Below are positions 1 through 6,281 of a stretch of 12,922 nt of DNA, one piece after another. The position numbers were made by a program, and so were the translations under genes. The DNA is taken from contig CACKJL010000027.1 in the NCBI GenBank assembly GCA_902600395.1, forward strand, positions 1 through 12,922, written 5' to 3'. The DNA comes from an uncultured Prochlorococcus sp. GTDB lineage: Bacteria; Cyanobacteriota; Cyanobacteriia; PCC-6307; Cyanobiaceae. Within the stretch, counting starts at the first letter, position 1; every line of letters begins with the position of its first letter. Under the pieces are notes generated by a model. The model ran no database searches. It saw only the letters and a list, made by a program, of their open reading frames with translations, and was not told the origin of the DNA.

Positions 1-158
1 ATTCAGAATCTTTAGAAGAAACTTCTAGCATTAATAATTCATTAAGAAAAAGCGAACTTAATCAAATTAATATTAATTCTAGAAAAGCTGATTTTTCTAA
101 GAAATTAACAACCGAAGAGGAACTATATGATGAATTTAATTATCTTCTTGATGAATAA
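1..158 (+). CDS. C-terminal end of an unidentified acidic/polar protein (5' end outside the window)
   Basis: An open frame enters from the left edge (first complete codon at base 3) and ends at TAA 156-158, giving about 51 residues. They are rich in Ser, Asn, Lys and Glu and finish in an acidic stretch ending in LLDE. No catalytic motif, membrane segment or repeat is visible. The tail looks like a disordered C-terminal extension and I do not recognise the family. It lies on the same strand as rlmH, 19 bases upstream, so the two are probably co-transcribed. The absence of stops over this length and the close spacing support a real gene, but a 51-residue fragment cannot give a function. Confidence 0.6.
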   Translation, partial: SESLEETSSINNSLRKSELNQININSRKADFSKKLTTEEELYDEFNYLLDE

Positions 159-177
159 TTAGTTTTAATATCTACTT

Positions 178-594
178 ATGCTTCAGAGTAATAGATTAAC
201 AATTTGTGCAATTGGCAAAATAAAGAAACCCTGGATTAGAGATGGAATTATTCAATACAAAAAAAGAATGCCTGAGCTTACCATTAATGAGTTAAAAACT
301 TTTAATTTAAATAATCTTAGATCTAATAACAATATTATTATTTGCCTAAGTGAAGAAGGGAAGCAGTTTAATTCAGTTGAACTATGCTCTTTTCTATTAA
401 GTTTTAAAAATAAAAAAATTAATTTCTTAATCGGTGATACTGATGGAATAAGTTCAGATATAAAAAAAAATTCAGATCTTATACTAAGTTTGTCTCCTTT
501 AACTTTTCCTCATGAATTAGCTAGATTAATTCTAATCGAGCAAATCTATAGATCTGTTTCTATATCTAACAACTCCCCCTATCATCGTTCCTAA
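178..594 (+). CDS. rlmH: 23S rRNA (pseudouridine1915-N3)-methyltransferase RlmH
   Basis: RlmH is a SPOUT-class, S-adenosylmethionine-dependent enzyme that methylates pseudouridine 1915 in helix 69 of 23S rRNA on assembled 70S ribosomes. The 138-residue product has the family layout: an N-terminal beta strand with AIGKIKK (residues 11-17), the cofactor-loop strand FLIGDTDG (83-90), then the trefoil-knot segment with SPLTFPHELARL (106-117), the helix around EQIYR (121-125), and the conserved C-terminal PYHRS (134-138). It is shorter than the roughly 155-residue proteobacterial and Gram-positive enzymes. The usual second Gly of the IGG cofactor loop is Asp87. The ATG at 178 is well constrained, because an in-frame TAA lies just upstream at 166-168. 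It follows the preceding gene by 19 bases. Confidence 0.93.
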   Translation: MLQSNRLTICAIGKIKKPWIRDGIIQYKKRMPELTINELKTFNLNNLRSNNNIIICLSEEGKQFNSVELCSFLLSFKNKKINFLIGDTDGISSDIKKNSDLILSLSPLTFPHELARLILIEQIYRSVSISNNSPYHRS

Positions 595-599
595 TAAGA

Positions 600-614
600 T
601 TAGATTTAATCTAA
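600..614 (+). terminator. weak A/T-rich hairpin after rlmH, possible terminator
   Basis: TTAGAT (600-605) and ATCTAA (609-614) form a perfect 6-bp inverted repeat with a 3-base loop, six bases after the rlmH stop. A T-run (about 645-652) lies some 30 bases further on, not directly after the stem. It is therefore a poor intrinsic terminator, but it is the only hairpin between rlmH and the SOS operon. Confidence 0.2.
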
Positions 615-666
615 AATTAATCTATAAAAATTTAATAACTAACTATTTTTTTAATCTTTATTGTAT

Positions 667-680
667 AGTACATATATACT
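667..680. promoter_or_regulatory. candidate LexA (SOS) operator upstream of umuDC
   Basis: The 14-mer AGTACATATATACT fits the published cyanobacterial LexA box pattern RGTACNNNDGTWCB at every specified position but one (A in place of the second-half G). It is the core of a wider inverted repeat, TAGTA-N6-TACTA, at 666-681. It lies 13 bases before the umuD start and overlaps the best -10 candidate, so bound LexA would block transcription. Its position before umuDC, a classic SOS operon, makes the call much stronger than the motif alone. Confidence 0.7.
675..680 (+). promoter_or_regulatory. candidate -10 element for the umuD-umuC operon
   Basis: TATACT matches five of six bases of the TATAAT consensus and lies wholly inside the candidate LexA operator. 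No convincing -35 hexamer is seen 16-18 bases upstream. Initiation here would leave a leader of only a few bases before the TTG at 694, with no Shine-Dalgarno sequence, so the mRNA may be nearly leaderless. Confidence 0.45.
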
Positions 681-693
681 ATTAATTTAAGTC

Positions 694-1110
694 TTGGATT
701 CTTTTGATTCAACTACTAAAAGGTTCAGAATCCCCTTATTAAATGATTCGGTATCTGCAGGATTTCCCTCTCCCGCAGATGACTATACGGAAGAAAATAT
801 TGATTTAAATGAACATTTAATATCTAATCCATTTAGCACCTTTTTTCTCAGAGTTAAAGGTGAATCAATGATAAATGCAGGAATTAAAGATAAAGATTTA
901 ATAATAGTAGACAAGAGTTTAATAGCCAAGCCAGGGGATATTGTCATTGCGATGATAGACGGGGAATTTACAATAAAAAGATTATCTATAAAAAATGATG
1001 AATTATATTTAAAAGCAGAAAATCATAATTATCCTGATTTTAGATTTAAAAATCATATTGATGTACAGATATGGGGAGTGGTTATTTATTCAATACATAG
1101 CTATTTATGA
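694..1110 (+). CDS. umuD: UmuD, self-cleaving SOS mutagenesis protein (S24 peptidase)
   Basis: UmuD cleaves itself on RecA filaments to UmuD', which joins UmuC to form the translesion polymerase Pol V. The 138-residue product matches E. coli UmuD closely. The cleavage-site region SAGFPSPADDY (21-31) puts the predicted cut between Ala22 and Gly23. The nucleophile is Ser58 in GESM and the general base is Lys95 in FTIKR, with the same 37-residue spacing as Ser60/Lys97 of E. coli. The C-terminal WGVVIYSIH segment is also conserved. The start is TTG at 694: an in-frame TAA at 688-690 rules out any longer start, and starting later would remove the segment before the cleavage site. The last four bases overlap umuC (ATGA), indicating translational coupling. 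A LexA-type operator lies just upstream. Confidence 0.95.
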   Translation: MDSFDSTTKRFRIPLLNDSVSAGFPSPADDYTEENIDLNEHLISNPFSTFFLRVKGESMINAGIKDKDLIIVDKSLIAKPGDIVIAMIDGEFTIKRLSIKNDELYLKAENHNYPDFRFKNHIDVQIWGVVIYSIHSYL

Positions 1111-2393
1111 GAATTTCAAGCAATGATGCTATAGCTCTTATAGATGCTAATAATTTTTATGCGTCATGTGAACAAAATATTAATCCTAGTTTGAGAAATA
1201 AACCAGTAGTGATTTTATCTAATAATGATGGATGTATCATTGCGAGAAGTCCTGAAGCGCGAGCTTTAAAAATTAAAATGGGAACTCCTTATTTTAAGAT
1301 CAAAGAAAAATTAAATGAATTAGATGTAGCAGTCTTAAGCTCAAACTACTCACTTTACGGCGATATGAGCAGAAGACTAATGAATTTACTAAAAAACTAC
1401 TGTGAAGAAATAGAAATTTATTCTATTGACGAAGCATTTGTCTCAATTTCTAGACCTAATGATAAAAATCTATATCCTTGGGCAAGAAACATAAGATCAT
1501 TAATATATCAGAATCTAGGGATTACCATAACAGTAGGAATAGGAGAAAATAAAGTAAGAGCAAAAATTGCTAATAAATTAGCTAAAAATATTGATTATTC
1601 AGCTGGAATATTTGATTTAGCTAGAACCAGAAATGAGAATAATTATTTAAAAAGAATTAGTGTAGATAAGATATGGGGGGTCGGTAAACAAACCTCTAAT
1701 TGGTTGCAAAGTAAAGGTATTAAGAATGCGAAAGAATTAAGAGATATGGAAGAAAATGCAATCATCAAGAAACTAGGCATAGTAGGAAAAAGATTGCAAT
1801 TAGAAATGAAAGGTTATAAATGCCTGCCTCTAGAAAAAAATAAGAAATCAAAAAAAGAAATTCAGGTAAGCAGGAGTTTCGGTACTCCTGTCACAAAATT
1901 AGAAGACTTAACTCAAGCACTAGCGACTCACGCAATAAAAGCATCTGAAAAAATGAGAAGTCATAATTTGCAATCATCTAATATTAGAGTATTTGCAAGA
2001 ACCAGTAAATATTCAAGTCAAAATTATCAAAGAAGTGCTCATAGAAAACTTACAAATGCAACAGACGACACAAACAGCATTTTAAAAATAGTAGTTGAAT
2101 TATCTAAAGAAATTTATAATCCCGAATATAAATTTTCAAAAGCTGGTGTTTTAATGCAGGATCTAACTAATAGCGAATATTTACAGCAATCAGTTATCAA
2201 TTACAAATCTCAGAAAGACCTAAAAAAATCAGCAATTCTCATGAGAACTATTGATTTATTAAATAAAAGATTTAATAACAATGCAATTACATGGGCTATT
2301 ACAAAAACGCCAAAAAGTTGGACGATGAATAAGAATTTCTTAAGTCGCTCATCTACAACTGATATAGAACAGATCCCAACTATATTAAAGTAA
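1107..2393 (+). CDS. umuC: UmuC, Y-family translesion DNA polymerase V catalytic subunit
   Basis: UmuC copies past lesions that block the replicative polymerase, working with UmuD' and RecA. The 428-residue product has the Y-family catalytic carboxylates Asp13 (LIDANNFYAS) and Asp108/Glu109 (YSIDEAF). It also has the fingers motif SNNDGCIIAR (38-47), the palm motif VGIGENKVRAKIANK (143-157), the thumb helix-hairpin-helix WGVGKQT (190-196), a little-finger domain (about 250-350) and a C-terminal DUF4113-like tail (about 385-428) typical of UmuC rather than DinB. Where E. coli UmuC carries its beta-clamp motif QLNLF (357-361) this protein reads QQSVINY (360-366), a degenerate version. Length is close to the E. 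coli protein (422). Its ATG overlaps the umuD stop. Confidence 0.97.
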   Translation: MRISSNDAIALIDANNFYASCEQNINPSLRNKPVVILSNNDGCIIARSPEARALKIKMGTPYFKIKEKLNELDVAVLSSNYSLYGDMSRRLMNLLKNYCEEIEIYSIDEAFVSISRPNDKNLYPWARNIRSLIYQNLGITITVGIGENKVRAKIANKLAKNIDYSAGIFDLARTRNENNYLKRISVDKIWGVGKQTSNWLQSKGIKNAKELRDMEENAIIKKLGIVGKRLQLEMKGYKCLPLEKNKKSKKEIQVSRSFGTPVTKLEDLTQALATHAIKASEKMRSHNLQSSNIRVFARTSKYSSQNYQRSAHRKLTNATDDTNSILKIVVELSKEIYNPEYKFSKAGVLMQDLTNSEYLQQSVINYKSQKDLKKSAILMRTIDLLNKRFNNNAITWAITKTPKSWTMNKNFLSRSSTTDIEQIPTILK

Positions 2394-2401
2394 AAAACAA
2401 A

Positions 2402-2869
2402 ATGGAATTCATTATATTTTTAAGCAAATTAGATAAAGAGATTCTTAACTTGTTAATAAAAGCAAACTATGAAGTTGAAGAAAATAAAATTGAATGTCTC
2501 TTAAATAAAGAAATAAAAGGACTACATAATTTTGTAGAAAATAAAATAATAATATGTACTGAAAATGCAAAAAGGAAAACGAATTATAGAAATGAAAAAC
2601 AGCGACCAAATAAAGACAACTTCAAAACAAAATTGGCAATAAGAAAAGCATTAAGGCATGAAGCTACTCATGCAATACAAAAATGTAATAAGAATAAGAC
2701 AGTAGGGGATATAAAAAATTTAGAATCTAAATTACATCAAAGTAAAAGGAGATCATTAGAGTTCTCTACTTCCAATTTTTCTGGAACTTATGCAAAAGAA
2801 GTAGAAGCTTATATTCTTGAAGACAAGCCCAAAAAGGTAAAAAATATGATTAAAAAATACTGCCTATAA
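2402..2869 (+). CDS. small HExxH putative zinc metallopeptidase downstream of umuC (M76/ATP23-like motif layout)
   Basis: The function is not known to me. The 155-residue protein is Lys-rich, with no signal peptide or membrane helix. It has a zinc-peptidase motif HEATH at 86-90, preceded by IIICTEN (49-55), followed by Cys95 and then KEVEAYILED (132-141), where Glu133 is a plausible third zinc ligand. This order (I-C-x-N, LxHExxHxxxxC, then an E-x-x-A helix) resembles the M76 family of mitochondrial ATP23, though full homology is unproven. It starts 8 bases after the umuC stop on the same strand, so it is probably the third gene of the SOS operon. No Shine-Dalgarno sequence is visible. It ends 16 bases from the convergent dnaG stop. 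A DNA-damage-linked metallopeptidase is a reasonable inference. A role as a structural or inactive protein cannot be excluded. Confidence 0.7.
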   Translation: MEFIIFLSKLDKEILNLLIKANYEVEENKIECLLNKEIKGLHNFVENKIIICTENAKRKTNYRNEKQRPNKDNFKTKLAIRKALRHEATHAIQKCNKNKTVGDIKNLESKLHQSKRRSLEFSTSNFSGTYAKEVEAYILEDKPKKVKNMIKKYCL

Positions 2870-2885
2870 ATTTAAATAAAATATG

Positions 2886-4919
2886 TTAACTAGCAATAAA
2901 ATTACCACAGCGTTGTTTATCTAAAAAACTTATATGTTGTCTTTCTAAGTAATATAATTCCTGAAATTTAATAGCATCTGAGTTTAAATCCTTAAAGAGA
3001 TCATCTATCTCTTTATTACTCTCTGAAGAAGCTGAAGAAGGATTATCAATTAAAATAGAAATACAATTTTCTAAAGTTTTTAATCTTTGTGATCCCCAAG
3101 ATTCGATCAAGTGTCTACATCTTTTTAAAGAATTATATTTTTCAAGAAGTGATAAAGTTCCAAGTAAATTATCTTTAGGGTTACCAAGCAATGTTAAAAA
3201 CAACTCATTTGGATTAACAAAGTTATTTGTTTTATTTGATAATTCAGGATTATGAAGAGCTAAGTGATCAGTAAGAAGTGAAATTAAGTCAATCGCAAAA
3301 AATTCTTTTTGAAGATTTTTACTATTAGATTCTTTTAATTCATTTAAGTAATTTATACCTAAATTATTTTGTTCAATTTTTGAAATAGCTTCCCATAAAT
3401 TTTGTATATGATTAGTATTAAAACCATTAATTTCTCTTTTGAGAAATTCTTCGCGAATAAATAACCGAAGATCAGGACAATGCAAATAATAAAAGATTAT
3501 TTCTGATTCATTTTTCTCGCGGCGAGAAATTTCATTTGGTTGTTCAAATTTTTTTGATCTACCATGCCAACGAAATCCCTTAACTTGATTTCTTAAATCT
3601 TGTTCAAACTGTATCGCTAACCTTGCTTGTCCCTTACTCAATCGTTCGGAAACTTTTTGTAAGTAATGAGTTCTGGTTGATGATTGAGGTAATTTGCTCA
3701 ACAATTTTACCAATAAAGAAATAACACTCTGGAAATCTTCAGACTTAGTTAAATCTTTATCTCTAAAGATCTGATCAATCTCCCAATCAATCCAAAAGGA
3801 TGCATTATCAATTAGATTAAAATAATCTTCTGGAGTATGACTATTCAAAAATTCGTCAGGATCTTTAAAATCATTGAGTTGAAGTATTTTAAGATTAATT
3901 TGATCATGGAGAGATAAGCTTTCGACTTCTTTTATTACTCTTTTTGTAGCTAATATTCCTGCATTATCAGAATCAAAATTCAATATAATATTTTTATTAT
4001 CTGTACATCTACATAGTTGAGAAATTTGATATTTATTTAATGCGGTACCGAGAGAAGCCACAGAATTAGTAATACCTTTTGAATGAAGAGCAATTACATC
4101 AAAGTATCCTTCAACAATAATAGCTTTATCTTTTTTTCTTATATTGCTAGATGCTTTTTCAAATGCAAACAACATTTTCCCTTTTTCAAATATCTCTGAT
4201 TCAGGAGAATTAAGATATTTGGGTTCCTGCCCATCAAGTGATCTTCCACCAAAGGCAACTACACGTCCCTGCATATCAAGTATTGGAACGATTAATCTAT
4301 TTCTAAAACGATCATAAATCTTGTCAGAATTATCCTTAGAAATTGCAAGACCTGAAGCCAATATTAGATTAATAGGAAATTTTTCTACCTTGGATAGATA
4401 GTTAAATAAATCATTCCATGAATTTGGGGCAAAACCTAATTCAAAGTTATCAATAACCTTGTTACTCAAGTTTCTCTTTGATGTTAAATATTTCATAGCT
4501 TCAACACCTAGAGAATTATTTAATTGAGACTTAAACCAATTTTTAGTGACTCTTAATATTTTATAGAGCTCCTCCTTTCTAGATAATTGTTTTTTATAAG
4601 CTTCTACCTGGGGACCCTCAAGATTTTCAACATTAATATTATTTTTCTTAGCGAGAGAAAGTACAACATCAGAAAAATTTGCACGAGTAAATTCCATTAA
4701 AAATTTAATAGAGTTACCACCAGCACCACAAGAAAAACAATAATAGAATTGTTTACTAGGTGATACTGTCATAGATGGCTTAGTATCATCATGAAAAGGA
4801 CATATGCCAACAAATTCTTTGCCTTTTTTCTTAAGAACAATATGTTCAGATATAACGTCAACAATATCTGCTTTTTCCTTAACCTCTTGAATAGTTCTTG
4901 GGTGTATAGAATGAACCAT
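2886..4919 (-). CDS. dnaG: DNA primase DnaG
   Basis: DnaG makes the RNA primers for leading- and lagging-strand DNA synthesis and is recruited by the DnaB helicase. The 677-residue product has an N-terminal CHC2 zinc finger with Cys40, His43, Cys61 and Cys64, exactly the E. coli spacing. It then has the RNA-polymerase core motifs DRFRNRLIVPI (203-213) and KYLNSPES (234-241). The TOPRIM domain carries metal-binding Glu270 (VEGYFD) and Asp316/Asp318 (FDSD). The C-terminal part (about 420-677), predicted to contact DnaB, is poorly conserved and makes the protein about 100 residues longer than E. coli DnaG. The gene stands alone on this strand, divergent from the DMT transporter and convergent with the SOS operon. 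It is not in an rpsU-dnaG-rpoD arrangement. Confidence 0.98.
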   Translation of the reverse strand: MVHSIHPRTIQEVKEKADIVDVISEHIVLKKKGKEFVGICPFHDDTKPSMTVSPSKQFYYCFSCGAGGNSIKFLMEFTRANFSDVVLSLAKKNNINVENLEGPQVEAYKKQLSRKEELYKILRVTKNWFKSQLNNSLGVEAMKYLTSKRNLSNKVIDNFELGFAPNSWNDLFNYLSKVEKFPINLILASGLAISKDNSDKIYDRFRNRLIVPILDMQGRVVAFGGRSLDGQEPKYLNSPESEIFEKGKMLFAFEKASSNIRKKDKAIIVEGYFDVIALHSKGITNSVASLGTALNKYQISQLCRCTDNKNIILNFDSDNAGILATKRVIKEVESLSLHDQINLKILQLNDFKDPDEFLNSHTPEDYFNLIDNASFWIDWEIDQIFRDKDLTKSEDFQSVISLLVKLLSKLPQSSTRTHYLQKVSERLSKGQARLAIQFEQDLRNQVKGFRWHGRSKKFEQPNEISRREKNESEIIFYYLHCPDLRLFIREEFLKREINGFNTNHIQNLWEAISKIEQNNLGINYLNELKESNSKNLQKEFFAIDLISLLTDHLALHNPELSNKTNNFVNPNELFLTLLGNPKDNLLGTLSLLEKYNSLKRCRHLIESWGSQRLKTLENCISILIDNPSSASSESNKEIDDLFKDLNSDAIKFQELYYLERQHISFLDKQRCGNFIAS

Positions 4920-5009
4920 TGAGATTTTTTTTAAATAAATATTGATTTATTTGTTATAGGTCAAAATCAAATAAGAATCTACTTAATTTCACAAAAAAAC
5001 TATTTTAAA
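4920..5009. promoter_or_regulatory. divergent promoter region between dnaG and the DMT transporter
   Basis: These 90 A+T-rich bases must carry promoters in both directions. For dnaG (minus strand) there are two candidates. One is a -10 TATAAC (4958-4953), giving a leader of roughly 30 bases. The other is TTGACC (4964-4959) spaced 17 bases from TATTTA (4941-4936), giving a leader of about 10 bases. For the plus-strand gene only weak A/T hexamers such as TATTTT (5001-5006) occur. No Shine-Dalgarno sequence precedes either start, and no operator-like palindrome is seen. Confidence 0.4.
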
Positions 5010-5900
5010 ATGATAAATATCGAAGAATTAGAAAAAAGATTTAATTCATTAAATAAGTATAATTTGGTATTTGCCTCATTCTTCTTCAGTTTGATGACTT
5101 TGTGCGTAAAAAATATTGATAAAAGGATACCTATTTATGAATTAGTTTTGTTCAGATCATTTTTAAGTTTAATAATTACATCATTCATAATTAATGCAAA
5201 AAATATAAATCCTTGGGGCAAAAATAGACCATTACTTATCTTAAGAGGTTTTTTAGGAACGTTAGCTTTAGTTTGTATTTTTTATGCGATAAGAAATATG
5301 CCACTTAGTATATCTACAGTCATTCAATACACATATCCTATTTTTATATCTATATTTGCTGGCATATTTATAAACGAAAAAATAACTCGTAATATAATTT
5401 TCGCTTTAATTATTGGCTGGATTGGAATATTAGTAATATTGAATCCAAGCCAATTATCAAATATAAACGTTGAAATTGAAAATATTTCGATTTCGGTAGC
5501 ATTTCTTGGAGCAATCTGCACCGCATTGGCTTACGTTACAGTTAGGAAACTTTCATTTACTGAAGATATTTATGTAATTATTGAATATTTTCCACTTGTT
5601 TCTTTTATAACTCTATTACCAGTTGTATTAATCAATTGGGTTACCCCAAATTGGAGTGAACTAATTTGGATAATAGGGATTGGGTTATTTACTCAATTAG
5701 GTCAGACTTTCTTAACTATAGGATTAAAAAATTTACCAGCTTCTGAAGCATCAACAATTAATTATTTACAAGTTTTATTCGGTTCAATTTGGGGGATTTT
5801 GTTTTTTAGTGAAATAATAAACATAAATTTTTTATTAGGCGCCTCACTAGTTTTATTAGGAACTATTATATCTACTACCAAAATAATCAAAAGGACATAG
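5010..5900 (+). CDS. DMT-superfamily (EamA) inner-membrane transporter
   Basis: This 296-residue, very hydrophobic protein has the two-repeat EamA architecture of the drug/metabolite transporter superfamily, with about ten membrane helices. The first repeat (about 18-146) includes the RSFLS helix start (49-53) and the segment around MPLSISTVIQYTYPIF (96-111). The second (about 158-292) contains LPASEASTINYLQVLFG (242-258), which mirrors the first, as expected for internal duplication. Length is normal for the family. Members move amino acids, nucleobases, sugars or other small metabolites, and the sequence does not reveal which. The ATG at 5010 leads directly into a short cytoplasmic segment before helix 1. 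It appears to be the first gene of a same-strand run of five, with 18 bases to the next gene. Confidence 0.9.
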   Translation: MINIEELEKRFNSLNKYNLVFASFFFSLMTLCVKNIDKRIPIYELVLFRSFLSLIITSFIINAKNINPWGKNRPLLILRGFLGTLALVCIFYAIRNMPLSISTVIQYTYPIFISIFAGIFINEKITRNIIFALIIGWIGILVILNPSQLSNINVEIENISISVAFLGAICTALAYVTVRKLSFTEDIYVIIEYFPLVSFITLLPVVLINWVTPNWSELIWIIGIGLFTQLGQTFLTIGLKNLPASEASTINYLQVLFGSIWGILFFSEIININFLLGASLVLLGTIISTTKIIKRT

Positions 5901-5918
5901 AATATTATTAGATTAAAA

Positions 5919-6281
5919 ATGATGATGAAATTTCACTATTTAGCTTTATTATTATGTTTTTCTCCTATTGCTCAAGTTAATGCAACATCCCCAAAATCAG
6001 TAACTTGTACAAGAACTGAATACAGAGAAGAGTACATTCCTGGAACGAAATCAAACCCAGGCTATGTAAAAAGTTATGAGGTAGACGTTGTAATACCTTG
6101 TGGAGGTCAAAACAAAGCTGAAAAAATAGATGATAATGACTGTAGTGAAGGTACTGTTATAGGGGGTCTTCTTGGTGCTGGAATTGCATTATCCTCATCT
6201 AGAGGGAAAGATAGGTTTTGGGCCGTACCAGCAGGCGGCACCGCAGGAGCGCTTATTGGATGTCAGGTGGATGGTGGTTAA
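5919..6281 (+). CDS. small exported glycine-zipper protein of unknown function
   Basis: I do not recognise a named family. The 120-residue product begins with a signal peptide (basic Lys4/His6, hydrophobic core about 7-18, likely cut after Ala22 in VNA-TS). Cys13 is not in a proper lipobox, so a lipoprotein is unlikely. The mature part has four cysteines (30, 61, 75, 115) that could form two disulfides. A polar domain with a Tyr/Glu-rich segment (33-55) is followed by two glycine-zipper segments, GTVIGGLLGAGIAL (78-91) and PAGGTAGALIGCQV (104-117). The latter resemble the glycine-zipper 2TM layout of outer-membrane or 17-kDa-antigen-like proteins. Three consecutive ATGs open the frame (5919, 5922, 5925), so the exact start is uncertain by two residues. 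It sits 18 bases after the transporter and directly abuts ruvA, suggesting one transcript. Confidence 0.75.
   Translation: MMMKFHYLALLLCFSPIAQVNATSPKSVTCTRTEYREEYIPGTKSNPGYVKSYEVDVVIPCGGQNKAEKIDDNDCSEGTVIGGLLGAGIALSSSRGKDRFWAVPAGGTAGALIGCQVDGG

Noticed and set aside
2402..2869. Reading the HExxH protein as an IrrE/ImmA-type (COG2856) peptidase with a repressor partner
   Set aside because: The motif surroundings (Ile-Cys before the site, Cys95 after it, and an EVEA helix) do not resemble IrrE. No helix-turn-helix repressor gene is adjacent. It is kept only as a functional analogy.
5324..5521. 65-codon minus-strand open frame inside the DMT transporter
   Set aside because: It lies wholly antisense to a clear membrane-protein gene, has no recognisable motif, and looks like a chance frame in A+T-rich DNA.
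5919..5960. Lipoprotein signal at Cys13 of the glycine-zipper protein
   Set aside because: The residues before Cys13 are LLL, with no small residue at -1, and the hydrophobic core continues past it. A signal peptidase I site after Ala22 fits better.
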